From a bacterium (GTDB lineage: Bacteria; Bacteroidota; Bacteroidia; NS11-12g; UBA9320), in contig JAAEYY010000005.1 in the NCBI GenBank assembly GCA_018223105.1, positions 64,918-128,917 of the forward strand: a stretch of 64,000 bases of DNA, in the 5' to 3' direction. A program made the position numbers and the translations under genes. Positions 9,320-19,139 of this stretch are shown one piece after another. Positions within the stretch are counted from its first letter, which is position 1, and each line of letters begins with the position of its first letter. The notes under the pieces are model-generated. The model was not told the DNA's origin and ran no database searches. It saw nothing but the letters and a program-made list of their open reading frames with translations.

Positions 9320-11313
9320 GAAATTCCTGATCCCGGACTTACTGCTTCATCCGGATTGACAAAGACTAATTTTCCGTTTTCATCTTCTGCCATCAAGATC
9401 ATTCCTTGACTCTCGATGCCTCTTAATTTACGAGGAGCCAGATTAACAAGAAGAGTTACTTGTTTTCCTTTAATATCTTCAGCTTTGAAATGCTCTGCTA
9501 TTCCGCTCACAACTGTTCTGCTTTCATCCCCGATATCAACTGTCAGTTTGAGCAATTTATCTGCTTTTTCTACTTTTTCAGCCTCTGTTATAGTTCCTAC
9601 CCTGAGGTCTAGCTTGGTAAAATCGTCGAATTGTATCATTTCCTTTTGAGCTTTCTTTTCTTTTGGTTTATTCTCTTTTTGCTTTTTAACGAGCTTTTCT
9701 CTTTGGGCATCAATTTCAGCATCTTCTACCTTGTTAAATAATAACTGAGCAGCACCGATTTTATGTCCTGCAGATAATGTATGACCGTAATTCTGAAGGT
9801 TTAACATGCTAATAATGATGTTACTACTATCCGGCAGGAAAATGCGAGAGTAAGATCCAATTTCTTTTACGATATGTAAACAAGTAAACAGGCAGTCTTT
9901 CACTTGCTGTAGATTCGCCTCATCTTTTATTAAGTGCCAAGGTTGAGCGTTCTGAAGGTATGCATTTCCGGCTCTGGCAATGTCCATGAAATGGCCTAAG
10001 GCTTCTCTTTGGTTAAACCTGCCCATTGATTCGTTAATGCCTTTTACACTTGACAATAGCTGCTTGATTTCCGGGTCGAGAGTAGCCTCCGGAATGATGC
10101 CATCAAAGTATTTATGAGTAAGCACCATTACCCTGTTTATGAAGTTACCTAAAATGGCAACAAGCTCATTATTCACTTTTGCTTGATAATCTGCCCAGGT
10201 AAAATCTGCATCCTTAGTTTCCGGCATTATACTGGTTAACACATAACGAAGTTCATCTCTTCTGTTAGGGAAATCTGCGTTGTAATCGTGAAGCCAAATT
10301 GCATGATCTCTAGAGGTAGAAATTTTCTGACCTTCGAGATTCAGGAATTCGTTGGCGGGTACATTCGTTGGTAGAATGAAATCTCCGTGTTGATGTAGCA
10401 TTGCTGGGAAGATCAAACAATGAAACACGATATTATCCTTACCTAAGAAATGCGTGAGTTCTGTTTCTTGGTCTAACCACCATTTTTTCCATTGTTCACC
10501 GGCTACTTCTTTGGTTGCGCTGATGTAGCCAATAGGAGCATCGAACCAAACATACATCACTTTCCCTTCTGCGCCATCGGCCGGAACTGGAACTCCCCAG
10601 TCTAAATCTCGGGTCATGGCTCTTGGTTTTAAACCTTCCTTAAGCCAGCTCATACATTGTCCGTATACCGTGCTTCTCCATTGGCCTTTCTTGCCTTCGA
10701 TAAACTCGTTTAGAAATTCTTCCTGAATTTTATCGAGTGGCAAATACCAGTTCTTCGTTTCTTTTAGAACAGGAGCAGATCCGGTTAATGCTGACTTGGG
10801 GTTGATCAACTCATTTGGACTCAATGATTTTCCGCAGCGTTCACACTGATCGCCGTAGGCATTATCATAATCGCAATTAGGGCAATTTCCAACGATATAT
10901 CGGTCTGCTAAAAATTGCTTTGCTTCTTCGTCGTAAAATTGAGCACTTACTTCTTCATTGAATGAGCCATTATCAAGCAAAACTTTGAAAAAGTCTCGAG
11001 CAGTTTCGTGGTGGATTTTATTGGTGGTCCGACTAAAGTGATCGAATTCAATTCCAAAATTCACTAATGCATTTTTGATGATTTCGTGATTTTCATCTAC
11101 CACTTGTTGTGGCGTTTTGCCTTCTTTTCGTGCCTTTAAAGTAATAGGAACACCGTGTTCATCTGTGCCACAAACAAAAAGACTTTCTTCTCCCATCATT
11201 TTAAGGTAGCGATTGTAAGTATCGGCAGGGAGTAAACAGCCTACCAAATGGCCAATATGGATCGGTCCATTTGCATAAGGTAAGGCACTGGTAATAAGAT
11301 GTCTTTTTGCCAT
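9316..11313 (-). CDS. metG: Methionyl-tRNA synthetase
   Basis: A class I synthetase of about 665 residues that charges tRNA-Met. Visible signatures are PYANGPIHIGHL (HIGH box), a zinc knuckle CPNCDYDNAYGDQCERCG, and the KMSKS-equivalent KISTSR. After a charged linker (about residues 540-560), a C-terminal tRNA-binding domain begins at FDDFTKLDLRVGTI and includes VVSGIA and NLAPRKLRGIESQGM. The start is set at the ATG giving MAKRHLITSALPYANG; a TTG three codons upstream is possible but less likely. Confidence 0.97.
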   Translation of the reverse strand: MAKRHLITSALPYANGPIHIGHLVGCLLPADTYNRYLKMMGEESLFVCGTDEHGVPITLKARKEGKTPQQVVDENHEIIKNALVNFGIEFDHFSRTTNKIHHETARDFFKVLLDNGSFNEEVSAQFYDEEAKQFLADRYIVGNCPNCDYDNAYGDQCERCGKSLSPNELINPKSALTGSAPVLKETKNWYLPLDKIQEEFLNEFIEGKKGQWRSTVYGQCMSWLKEGLKPRAMTRDLDWGVPVPADGAEGKVMYVWFDAPIGYISATKEVAGEQWKKWWLDQETELTHFLGKDNIVFHCLIFPAMLHQHGDFILPTNVPANEFLNLEGQKISTSRDHAIWLHDYNADFPNRRDELRYVLTSIMPETKDADFTWADYQAKVNNELVAILGNFINRVMVLTHKYFDGIIPEATLDPEIKQLLSSVKGINESMGRFNQREALGHFMDIARAGNAYLQNAQPWHLIKDEANLQQVKDCLFTCLHIVKEIGSYSRIFLPDSSNIIISMLNLQNYGHTLSAGHKIGAAQLLFNKVEDAEIDAQREKLVKKQKENKPKEKKAQKEMIQFDDFTKLDLRVGTITEAEKVEKADKLLKLTVDIGDESRTVVSGIAEHFKAEDIKGKQVTLLVNLAPRKLRGIESQGMILMAEDENGKLVFVNPDEAVSPGSGIS

Positions 11314-11331
11314 AGCTCGCAAAGGTATAAC

Positions 11332-12237
11332 CTAGTTGCTAATAACAGTTTTTCTTTTGCGCTTTTGTAATTTCAAAAGCACGGGGTGAAGGATAACAGC
11401 AGAGAGAATAATGGCGGTTCCGATATAAAATGGGGTGTTTAGATCACGATCTTCATTCAAAAGAAGAATGGCTAGAATAATGCCATATACCGGTTCCAGG
11501 TTTATACTCAAGTTGATGGTAAAGGCGCTTAATTCTTTCAGTGCATTCAGGGAAATAACATAAGCTAAGCTTGTGCACAATAGGCCAAGAGTAAGGATGT
11601 AAAGCCAATCAGATTCTTTAGGATACCAGTGCTCTACCGGGAAATATTGGACAAGAAGGGGGTAGGCTAGACTTAAAAAAGCAAAGCCTGCACTTAGTTC
11701 TATCACTGAAACTGAAATAGAATTTTGATTTGAAATGTATTTCTTATTTAGCACTGAGAATAAGGCAGCGAGAAACGCGGAGATTAAACCCACAATGATG
11801 GCCTTGTAGTAGGCAGAACCAAGTTGTGTGAGAAAGATGATACCAACGATTACCAAAAGTCCGATAAGAAGCTCTATTAGTTGAAATTTAGACTTCGTGA
11901 TAAGGGGCTCTAAAACTGATGCAAAAAGCGTAGTGGTTGCCAGACATGCAAGGGTAAGTGATGCATTATCACCAATTTTAATACTTCCATAGAATGTGAG
12001 CCAGTGAAGGGATACGAGAACCCCAATTCCGGCAAACTTGAGAAGGTTTTGCCATTTAATCTTTCTGATTCCTTGAATAACCCCCGGAATTAGAATCAAG
12101 CCGATTACAGCAATCCATAATCTATTCCATACAAGAGCTAACTCTTTAAGAGTGATGAGCTTACCTAAAATTGCCGTGAACCCGAAAAGGAATACTGCAA
12201 TATGCAGCTGGATGTATGCTTTCTGCTTGTTGTTCAA
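11332..12237 (-). CDS. EamA/DMT-family permease
   Basis: A 301-residue inner-membrane protein with ten hydrophobic segments arranged as two EamA halves. Conserved spots are HWLTFYGSIK at the end of the first half and LEPVYGIILA in the second. DMT permeases often export metabolites or amino acids, but the substrate here is unknown. It lies 18 bases upstream of metG on the same strand, so the two may share a transcript. Length is normal for the family. Confidence 0.88.
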   Translation of the reverse strand: MNNKQKAYIQLHIAVFLFGFTAILGKLITLKELALVWNRLWIAVIGLILIPGVIQGIRKIKWQNLLKFAGIGVLVSLHWLTFYGSIKIGDNASLTLACLATTTLFASVLEPLITKSKFQLIELLIGLLVIVGIIFLTQLGSAYYKAIIVGLISAFLAALFSVLNKKYISNQNSISVSVIELSAGFAFLSLAYPLLVQYFPVEHWYPKESDWLYILTLGLLCTSLAYVISLNALKELSAFTINLSINLEPVYGIILAILLLNEDRDLNTPFYIGTAIILSAVILHPVLLKLQKRKRKTVISN

Positions 12238-12301
12238 TCTAAACCTTTCAGCAAGTATAGACGAAAAAGCAGAGATTATGTTTTAGATTTATTTCGGAAG
12301 A

Positions 12302-12841
12302 TCAGCTAGATTTCTTATTGACATTCAGGAGGATTTTCACTTTCACATCATCTGAAAGTACCCATGACGACTCGCCCACTCCATAGTCTAATCGATCCAA
12401 TTCGAAAGTACCATTAAATTTACCATCATCGCCGTTTTGATCGAAAGTGAAGGGAACATCAACCACTTTAGAGACTCCATGCATCGTAAGTTTGAATGTA
12501 CCAATAAAGGATGAGCCGCTTTTACGGAAGCTTTGAGACTCCATGCTAATCTTAGGATATTTTGAAGCATCAAAGTAATCAGCACTTCTCAAATGATTAT
12601 CTCTCATTTCAATTCCGGTATTGATGGTTTTCACATCAACAGATGCAGTGATTGTTGAATTAGATAAATCTTCCGGGTCAAACTCAACGCTTGCAGCAAG
12701 ACCGCTTAGTGTTCCGGTAACTTCAACTCCGGCGTTTTTGATGTAGAATTTTACCAGAGCGGTTTCGGGCGTCCAGCCAATGCCTATGGAGAGGTATGAG
12801 ATAAAGGTTAATGCGAGTACAAATGCTATTTTTTTCATCAC
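12302..12841 (-). CDS. YceI-family periplasmic lipid-binding protein
   Basis: A 179-residue exported protein. A signal peptide (about residues 1-22) precedes a YceI-like lipocalin barrel: VKFYIKNAGVEVTGTLSGL, the central SVDVKTINTGIEMRDNHLRSADYFDASKYPKI split over two strands, and the closing LDYGVG.SW pattern. Family members bind isoprenoid or other amphiphilic chains. It lies 3 bases after the next gene upstream (12845-13576) and is probably co-transcribed with it. Confidence 0.92.
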   Translation of the reverse strand: MMKKIAFVLALTFISYLSIGIGWTPETALVKFYIKNAGVEVTGTLSGLAASVEFDPEDLSNSTITASVDVKTINTGIEMRDNHLRSADYFDASKYPKISMESQSFRKSGSSFIGTFKLTMHGVSKVVDVPFTFDQNGDDGKFNGTFELDRLDYGVGESSWVLSDDVKVKILLNVNKKSS

Positions 12842-12844
12842 GAT

Positions 12845-13576
12845 TTATTTAAAAGGTCTATAATTAAAACTTACCATCCCCATTAATGATTTATGTCGGA
12901 ATCGATCATTATCAAAGTTGTATTCCAATGGTTGATTCGTAGTATATTCGGTAAATAAGAAGGTAAACCCAAGTCGAATTCCCATCTTCTCATTAAAGTT
13001 ATAGGTTCCATATAATTCACTGTTCAACATTCCGATATCATTATCACTGATCAATAACACATTAAAAGGTGTTGGAGAAGCTGTAGCATTTAAATCTGCG
13101 TTTGGTGGCGCAGAAGAAGATGTTACTGTCCCTGTTCTTTCTGGTCCAAAACTCAAGCCAAAAGCATCGATATTGAAACCAATTCCCCATTTATCATTGA
13201 AGTCATATTCAATATATATCGTGGTATTCAATGAATTATGGATTGAACCAGGCATGGATATAGTATCTATATTCTCCGGATAGGTTTCACTGAAAAACAC
13301 ACCGGGTCCGGTCATTTTACTGGTCAATTCTGCGGGAGCTGTAGTATAGTCCTTCGCTCCACTTCCATAGACGTTGTATCGAAGACCATAGCCGAGTTTA
13401 AACTTTTTATTCTTGCCAATTCCATACACTTGTTTCCAAGCAATGGCTCCGTTAAATTCTGATGACCCTGCAGACAATGCCAGGCTAAAATCATGATTAG
13501 TTTTAAAGTCGCCTTGAGCGAATGCAGTTCCTGCACCTGTAAAGATAAAAATGAGGGTATAGATGTAGTTTTTCAT
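12845..13576 (-). CDS. Predicted outer-membrane beta-barrel protein
   Basis: A 243-residue protein with a signal peptide ending near AFAQ. It then alternates short amphipathic strands and ends with VSFNYRPFK, an aromatic C-terminal strand typical of outer-membrane barrels. It looks like a 10- to 12-strand barrel with an extracellular insertion (about residues 150-175). No specific family is recognised. It is co-directional with the YceI gene downstream and the BamA-like gene upstream (3-base gap), so all three may be one envelope operon. Confidence 0.7.
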   Translation of the reverse strand: MKNYIYTLIFIFTGAGTAFAQGDFKTNHDFSLALSAGSSEFNGAIAWKQVYGIGKNKKFKLGYGLRYNVYGSGAKDYTTAPAELTSKMTGPGVFFSETYPENIDTISMPGSIHNSLNTTIYIEYDFNDKWGIGFNIDAFGLSFGPERTGTVTSSSAPPNADLNATASPTPFNVLLISDNDIGMLNSELYGTYNFNEKMGIRLGFTFLFTEYTTNQPLEYNFDNDRFRHKSLMGMVSFNYRPFK

Positions 13577-13579
13577 AAT

Positions 13580-14692
13580 TTAAAATGCTTCGCCGTACAC
13601 TATATAAAGTCCATGACTATCTCTAGTTCGGCCGTAATCGATTCTGATATTTGCTTGTGATTTATCGTGAATTCTAATTCTTAATCCTGCACCATAATTG
13701 TAATTAAGTCTGTAGTTGGCTAAGGACTCCACATCGTGAAATACTTTCCCAACGCCGCCAAATCCGGCTATGCCAATCCTCCAGAAAAGATCTTGACGCA
13801 ATTCTGCACGCATAAGGCTCATTTGTTTGTCTCTAAACCTGCCGTAATAATATCCTCTTAGAAAGCGTGGGCCTCCAATAAAAGGAAGCATCCTGAAAGG
13901 TACTACACCATAAGAACCGGTATAAACAAAATTGGTGTTGAGTACTGTGGTTTTGCTAAGTCTGCGATAGTGGCGCGCATCTAGATTAAATACTCCGAAT
14001 CCATGGGTCATATGTACGTGATCCAGAAAATGTAAATATCCCGCTTCGAAGTAATAACCATGCTGCGGGTTTAAGATATAATCTCGCTTGTCAATCAAAA
14101 AGGTAGGACCAATTCCAGTTACGCTATATCCATTTCGGGTATAGGTTAGATCTTCGGTCGTGATAGTTTTTGAAAGATTAAACAGGGTTTGGTGTTGCAG
14201 TTCCAGGCCCAGAAATTTATTACCTCCAATATTTCGATAGAAGTAGGTTTTTAAGTGAGCTAGGTTAAAATCGATTACACAGCGGTCTTTTACTTCGGTC
14301 ATATTACCTAATCCAAAAAAGAATTCAGGGAACCTTGAAATATCATGTTGCCCTTTAAAGTAATACTTTCGATTCGCTGTAAAAACGTTGTAATCACTCT
14401 GAAACAGAACTTGTTTGTTTATGGTTGCATCCAGGTAAAACTGGGCATTTCCGGTGTAAGAAGTGCTGTCGTGTGGATTGAAATAAGTGAGAAAAACTAC
14501 ACCCAGGCCCAATCTTGTTTCCGGTGTATAGAAGGCTGAAGGTAAAATCCCAAAATCGTGTTTGCGTTTTTGGGCCGTACTATCTGCACTCCATGATGAT
14601 ATGGCACTGGTAAGTATCACAAATAAAACAATGAGTCTATGTGAAATCACTTGGGTAAATTTTTCTCTACATGATTTTACGGAGTAAATCAT
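13580..14692 (-). CDS. BamA/TamA-family outer-membrane barrel (no POTRA domain)
   Basis: A 370-residue protein with a long N-terminal signal segment and a 16-strand-type barrel. The surface-antigen (D15/Omp85) pattern is clear in the C-terminal half: GPTFLIDKRDYILNPQHGYY, then FIGGPRFLRGYYYGRFRD, equivalent to the conserved VRGF/Y lid-lock motif, and a final strand ending VYGEAF with terminal Phe. There are no POTRA repeats, so it is a short relative, not the essential BamA. The role is probably membrane assembly or secretion, but is not known. Confidence 0.82.
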   Translation of the reverse strand: MIYSVKSCREKFTQVISHRLIVLFVILTSAISSWSADSTAQKRKHDFGILPSAFYTPETRLGLGVVFLTYFNPHDSTSYTGNAQFYLDATINKQVLFQSDYNVFTANRKYYFKGQHDISRFPEFFFGLGNMTEVKDRCVIDFNLAHLKTYFYRNIGGNKFLGLELQHQTLFNLSKTITTEDLTYTRNGYSVTGIGPTFLIDKRDYILNPQHGYYFEAGYLHFLDHVHMTHGFGVFNLDARHYRRLSKTTVLNTNFVYTGSYGVVPFRMLPFIGGPRFLRGYYYGRFRDKQMSLMRAELRQDLFWRIGIAGFGGVGKVFHDVESLANYRLNYNYGAGLRIRIHDKSQANIRIDYGRTRDSHGLYIVYGEAF

Positions 14693-14697
14693 GAAAC

Positions 14698-15798
14698 TTA
14701 CGGTATGAAGGTTTTTCCTTGCATTGAATTGACAATTCTTTTCCCAAGGGGACGAGCGAAACTCATCAATTTTAAGCTTAAATCGTTGAGGCGAGGGTTA
14801 AGCATAATCGTATTTAAGACCTTGGCTCGGTTCACTCTTGAGTCAAACTCTGTCTTCCATGCCGACTGAAATTCGCGGTGGATTTCATGAGCTGCTTTCC
14901 CCGAAGATATGGAATTTGAGAGTAATAATGCACTTTTTGCCGCCATACTCATGCCGTTTCCCGAAAGAGGGCTGATACAGGCTGCAGCATCACCAATATT
15001 CAAAACAGATTGTTCATTGAAAGACCTTACCCCAAACTTTATATTTGAGATGACTGTAGGTTGGTCCCATAACTGTTCCGCATCACGAAAAATTTTACGG
15101 AGTTGAGGGTTCTTACTCAAAACCTCTTGCTCCATTTTTTGAAATGAGCCTTTGTGTGTTTTTAAATGTTGGGAATCCACTAAATAGCAAAGGCAAGATT
15201 TGCCTTCTTCTATTTTATTAATACCGCAATAACCTCCGTCAAATGAATGCAGTTGTATTTCGTTTTCAGGGAGGGGAGTATAGTTCACATGATACTTAAC
15301 CCCTATGTAGTTGCGAGAAGATTTTGGTTCTGCACTTTGTAGGTACCCCGGTTTGTACTTGCCATGCGCACCAACAATGATCTTACAACGAACTTTTCGC
15401 TCTTTAGACTCTATTACATCATTTTTTACAGACAGTACTTTCTCCGGACTGTGAACCACAATCCCGTTCTGCTTCATAAGTTCCATAAGTTCGTGGTCAA
15501 GAGCATATCTACTGATCCCTGTACCACCTTGAATCAGAGGGAATTGAGTGAAATAACCAGCTTGAGAACTCAAGCCAATAATATTCATAACCGGGAGCTT
15601 TTTGCTTTTGAAATCTACCCCTAAACTTTCGAAAAAGGGAATGGATTCATTCGATAAAAACTCTCCGCAAACCTTGTGTTCGGGGTAGTCTTGTTGTTCG
15701 AAAATTACAACAGAGTAGCCTTTCCTGTTAAGGAGAAGGGCTAGAGAAGCTCCGGCCAGACCGGCACCGATGATTCCTATATCGTACTTCTTATCCAT
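14698..15798 (-). CDS. FAD-dependent oxidoreductase of the type III PKS cluster
   Basis: A flavoprotein of about 366 residues like geranylgeranyl reductases and aromatic monooxygenases. It opens with DIGIIGAGLAGASLALLLNRKG (Rossmann GxGxxG, given here in part), then an acidic end of strand 2 (VIFEQQDYPEHKVCGEF), and later GDAAACISPLSGNGMSMA, the second FAD-binding motif. It is the last gene of a tightly packed run with UbiA, type III PKS and methyltransferase, so it probably hydroxylates or reduces the polyketide product. The start is the ATG giving MDKKYDIG, overlapping the methyltransferase stop by 8 bases. Confidence 0.85.
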   Translation of the reverse strand: MDKKYDIGIIGAGLAGASLALLLNRKGYSVVIFEQQDYPEHKVCGEFLSNESIPFFESLGVDFKSKKLPVMNIIGLSSQAGYFTQFPLIQGGTGISRYALDHELMELMKQNGIVVHSPEKVLSVKNDVIESKERKVRCKIIVGAHGKYKPGYLQSAEPKSSRNYIGVKYHVNYTPLPENEIQLHSFDGGYCGINKIEEGKSCLCYLVDSQHLKTHKGSFQKMEQEVLSKNPQLRKIFRDAEQLWDQPTVISNIKFGVRSFNEQSVLNIGDAAACISPLSGNGMSMAAKSALLLSNSISSGKAAHEIHREFQSAWKTEFDSRVNRAKVLNTIMLNPRLNDLSLKLMSFARPLGKRIVNSMQGKTFIP

Positions 15799-16459
15799 AG
15801 ACAATTACACAATGTCGGAAAGCCCATTTATTTTTAACCGAGTAATTTGTTGCACCTGCATTTTGAAGCATTGTATGCCATTCCTTTTTCTTAAAACCTC
15901 GTCGAACTGAAAGTGGCGCATCGTTTTTAACGAGTCTGGATTTTGAAAAAATTGAGGTAATGATTTTAATGCTCCAATAGGCCAAGGGGTTTCTTTCAAG
16001 GTCATTCACCACCAGAGTAACCTTGTTTCGAAGACAATCTGATACAAAAGCTTCTATTTCATCTTCTTTAAGATGATGCATAAAAAGGCAAGCATGCACG
16101 ACATCCAAATCTGGTACTTCAGAGAATACCTGGCGATAATCTCCTTTAATAATTTTTACTGAATCGTCGTTTCTTTCTTTCGAATAGCTAATACATACAT
16201 CCTTAATATCCAGTCCAATGAGCTGTATGGAGGAATCAAGATGTTTTGAAAAAACCGCAAGGAGATCTCCTCCGCCACAGCCAATGTCGACGATAGTTTT
16301 CGGCTTTGATTGAAGTTTTTTAATGGCTTGAAGGCTGATTTTATAGCCTCCGAGGAGTTGGTTTACTCTGTGAAGTTCAAATAAATTCCTTCTAAGATCT
16401 TGTTCAGGGATTACATCTGCGTCGATTAATTCTTTTTGATATGACCTCTTTTTAAACAT
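15791..16459 (-). CDS. SAM-dependent methyltransferase of the type III PKS cluster
   Basis: A class I methyltransferase of about 222 residues. Motif I is TIVDIGCGGGDLLAVF, followed by an acidic residue after strand 2 (LIGLDIKD) and the post-I/II region VVHACLFMHHL. The chosen start (MFKKRSYQ) overlaps the end of the PKS gene by 8 bases; a start seven codons earlier would lie deeper inside it. Clustering with a type III PKS and a flavoprotein suggests O- or C-methylation of an alkyl-resorcinol or pyrone-like product. The acceptor is inferred only from context. Confidence 0.85.
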   Translation of the reverse strand: MFKKRSYQKELIDADVIPEQDLRRNLFELHRVNQLLGGYKISLQAIKKLQSKPKTIVDIGCGGGDLLAVFSKHLDSSIQLIGLDIKDVCISYSKERNDDSVKIIKGDYRQVFSEVPDLDVVHACLFMHHLKEDEIEAFVSDCLRNKVTLVVNDLERNPLAYWSIKIITSIFSKSRLVKNDAPLSVRRGFKKKEWHTMLQNAGATNYSVKNKWAFRHCVIVYG

Positions 16460-17468
16460 ACTCCAAGAGCACCGACTCAAGTGTTAGACCCGGCCCAAAA
16501 GCACATGCTGAAATTTTATCCTGATGATCTTCCTCTTTCAAAAATCGCTCTAAGATAAATAGAATTGTAGGAGAAGACATATTACCGTATTCGCGAAGCA
16601 CTTCATAGCTGTGTTTGAGGTCTTGATAACTTAGTTCAAGAACTTCTGCCGCAGCTTTCACAATTTGTACTCCACCCGGATGAACAGCCCAGGAAATGTT
16701 GCCGTTTTGCTCGTTTGGATAGAGTTTTGTAGATAGAATGGACTTAATATGTTTCGGTATATCTTGAGAAAGTCCCATGAGAAAGCCTTCATTACTAATA
16801 TTCCAGCTCATTTGGTCTTCGGTTCCTTTGGCATACCGCGAAACTGAATCTGCTACTTTTAGTTTTGCATTTTTCTTTTCGGAACTCATTAAAACAGCTG
16901 CAGCGCCATCCGCAAATAGATAGTTAGAATACAGATAATCCGGAATAAAGCTTTTTTGAAAATGTAAGGTACAGAGCTCAACTGAGATAATCAGCACATT
17001 CCTGTTGGGCGATTTGCAAATGTCGGAGGCAAGCCTTAGTGCTGTAATTCCTGCATAACAGCCCATGAAGTGAATATTACTTCGTTTAATATCAATCGGA
17101 AGCTCCAGTGCATTAATCAAGTCAAACTCTAATCCCGGTGCATACATTCCGGTACAACTAACAGTAATAATATCGGTGATCTTATTTCTATACTCGGACC
17201 AGAGTGACAGTTCACTAATACAGTCTAAAGCTAGTTTAGGCGCATTTTCTTTGTATAGTTGAAGTCTTGATTCTGTATCGGCCGATACTAGATCTTCAAG
17301 ATTATCTAAAACACTATATCTAGTATTTATTTTACTCCGTTTGCCAATAAACTGGGCTTGCCTTTGAATAACAGGATCCTTGGTGAGATTTTTATAAAAG
17401 TAACCGAATTCGTCTTGGCTAAAGCGATGTTGCGGAACTTTACTCGAAATGTCTAAGATGTAGCTCAA
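16452..17468 (-). CDS. Type III polyketide synthase
   Basis: A chalcone/stilbene-synthase-like enzyme. It condenses malonyl units on an acyl-CoA starter. The Cys-His-Asn triad is visible: FMGCYAG (nucleophile Cys), SWAVHPGG (His) and YGNMSSPTILF (Asn). The N-terminal half has the thiolase-fold pattern with VSCTGMYAPG. No ATG exists near the front; a TTG at 17468 (SYILDISSKVPQ) lies 3 bases beyond the UbiA stop and gives about 338 residues, a normal length. A longer frame starting at 17510 would overlap UbiA by 40 bases. Confidence 0.92.
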   Translation of the reverse strand: MSYILDISSKVPQHRFSQDEFGYFYKNLTKDPVIQRQAQFIGKRSKINTRYSVLDNLEDLVSADTESRLQLYKENAPKLALDCISELSLWSEYRNKITDIITVSCTGMYAPGLEFDLINALELPIDIKRSNIHFMGCYAGITALRLASDICKSPNRNVLIISVELCTLHFQKSFIPDYLYSNYLFADGAAAVLMSSEKKNAKLKVADSVSRYAKGTEDQMSWNISNEGFLMGLSQDIPKHIKSILSTKLYPNEQNGNISWAVHPGGVQIVKAAAEVLELSYQDLKHSYEVLREYGNMSSPTILFILERFLKEEDHQDKISACAFGPGLTLESVLLEYV

Positions 17469-17470
17469 TA

Positions 17471-18322
17471 TCAGATTATAACAAGAATGAGGTAGAAGAA
17501 GTTTAAGCAAGTAGCAGAAATTGCAGTGAATTTACTCGTATGCTCAAAGTTTGCAGTTTCAGGATTTCTCTGAACTCGACTAAACCAAAATGTAAAATAC
17601 CCAATAATAGGGAGCTGAAAAGCTAGTAATAGGTAGAATGGAAGACTCAGAGAGAAAAAAAGCCAGTAGGATAGCAATGCAAGATTGAACATGATGGCGG
17701 AAAAATAGAACGTTCCTTTTATACCAAGGAGCATGCTTAAAGTTTGAACACCGTCAGTCTTGTCTTCTTCATGTTGATAAACCTGTGTGAGCGGATACAT
17801 TGCTCCAATTTGTAAACTTGCTGCTAGAGCGGGATAAATATGAGCCATAAATTCAAAATCCGGATTTAAACCTAGAAGTACGGTATAATATGTAAATCCA
17901 CCTTGAAAAACGATGACCAATAGAAAGCCTGACACCGCATATTTCTTGATTCTTATTTTTCTGTAGCTATAAGCACGTGATGCAAGGATGTACAACAAGA
18001 TGAGCAATGCAAAGTATAGGCTTACAAATAGCGCTGATAATATTAGAGCGGTAAAATCGAAGGAATTAGCCAGGAATAGCAGTTTGCGGCTCACTGGCGG
18101 CGGCGATTTCATTCCGCCTATGCTTCCGGTGTCTTTGTCGTTAAATGAGTTGTATGCGTTGCTAGCGGGGTAAACCAGGATGTGTAAAATGATAAAAATC
18201 CAGATTGCCGTATTTATTTCCGGTGCTTTTGCTTGGCTCAGAGCAAAAATATATACGGGTAGAAGTAAGAAGGAGAAATGTATTCTCAAGTGTCGAAAGG
18301 CATTTTTCCATTCTTGGTTCAT
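17471..18322 (-). CDS. UbiA-family prenyltransferase
   Basis: A 283-residue membrane protein with about nine hydrophobic segments. Both Asp-rich motifs of the UbiA family are present: NSFNDKDTGSIGG in the first half and QHEEDKTDGVQT in the second; these bind Mg-diphosphate of the prenyl donor. It is the first gene of the four-gene type III PKS run, so it probably attaches a prenyl chain to the aromatic polyketide. The alternative is a role in menaquinone-like quinone synthesis, which the PKS neighbour makes less likely. Confidence 0.87.
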   Translation of the reverse strand: MNQEWKNAFRHLRIHFSFLLLPVYIFALSQAKAPEINTAIWIFIILHILVYPASNAYNSFNDKDTGSIGGMKSPPPVSRKLLFLANSFDFTALILSALFVSLYFALLILLYILASRAYSYRKIRIKKYAVSGFLLVIVFQGGFTYYTVLLGLNPDFEFMAHIYPALAASLQIGAMYPLTQVYQHEEDKTDGVQTLSMLLGIKGTFYFSAIMFNLALLSYWLFFSLSLPFYLLLAFQLPIIGYFTFWFSRVQRNPETANFEHTSKFTAISATCLNFFYLILVII

Positions 18323-18458
18323 GTTACGGTGCCAAAGTTCCGACCATTTAATAAGAACTACAAAAATGATTTATAAATAGATAAGAGTCGATTCATATAG
18401 ATTGAAAGTGTTTATTACTAAAAACTTCTTTATCCTTGTACTAGGTACTAGGACCACT

Positions 18459-19133
18459 ATGAAAGTTGTATTTTTTCTATTAATGATGCTATCCAACACA
18501 GTTCTAATATTAGCTCAGGATAGTACAAAGATTATACTTGAATATCCAGGGGACAGAGTTGAAAAACTCAGTAATGAACTGAATGGAATCAAAATAGTAA
18601 AATTGATCTGTCCGGATTCATCTATGTTAGGTAGCATGTTTAAGCTGTATATTGGAGAGTTTAGACAAGGTACAATGCAGAGTTTAGACAGCTTTGGGAT
18701 AGAATGTAAGGATCAAAAATTTCCAGTGCTAATTGGCAATGACACGGCTTTTGTCTTCATTAATATGTGTGAGCGGATAAGTTATACCTCAAAATGCATT
18801 GAAAGCGACCCTAAATGCGAAGGATTTGAGATTTTAATGGGCGGTAAATTTACTGATGACACGTTTAACCTGAAGATCAAATATCCCGGCATTGGATTTA
18901 ACACCTCTTTAAAGTGTAATGAAGATTATGATCTTCGTGTGATCCAACAAAGTAGAAGTGATACATTATTACATCCATTAAATAAGCGGTTTGCAATTAT
19001 GTCTTTTGGGCCACCGTTTAAAGGAAACTCTCAATTAAACCATTATTGTCTTCTGAATACTGAAAACTCAGATCAGTGGTATGATAAATTTGGGATAGAG
19101 CATTTCTATATTATTTATTTAAGAATTCAATAG
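18459..19133 (+). CDS. Exported protein of unknown function
   Basis: About 224 residues from the ATG at 18459, which gives MKVVFFLLMMLSNTVLILAQ, a good signal peptide. An upstream TTG in the same frame would add 19 residues before the signal and is unlikely. The mature part contains six cysteines (for example CPDSS, CERISY, KCIESDPKCEG, KCNED), which suggests disulfide bonds in the periplasm or outside. No family is recognised. It stands alone, divergent from UbiA and convergent with the Asp-rich gene. Confidence 0.65.
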   Translation: MKVVFFLLMMLSNTVLILAQDSTKIILEYPGDRVEKLSNELNGIKIVKLICPDSSMLGSMFKLYIGEFRQGTMQSLDSFGIECKDQKFPVLIGNDTAFVFINMCERISYTSKCIESDPKCEGFEILMGGKFTDDTFNLKIKYPGIGFNTSLKCNEDYDLRVIQQSRSDTLLHPLNKRFAIMSFGPPFKGNSQLNHYCLLNTENSDQWYDKFGIEHFYIIYLRIQ

Positions 19134-19139
19134 ACAAAA

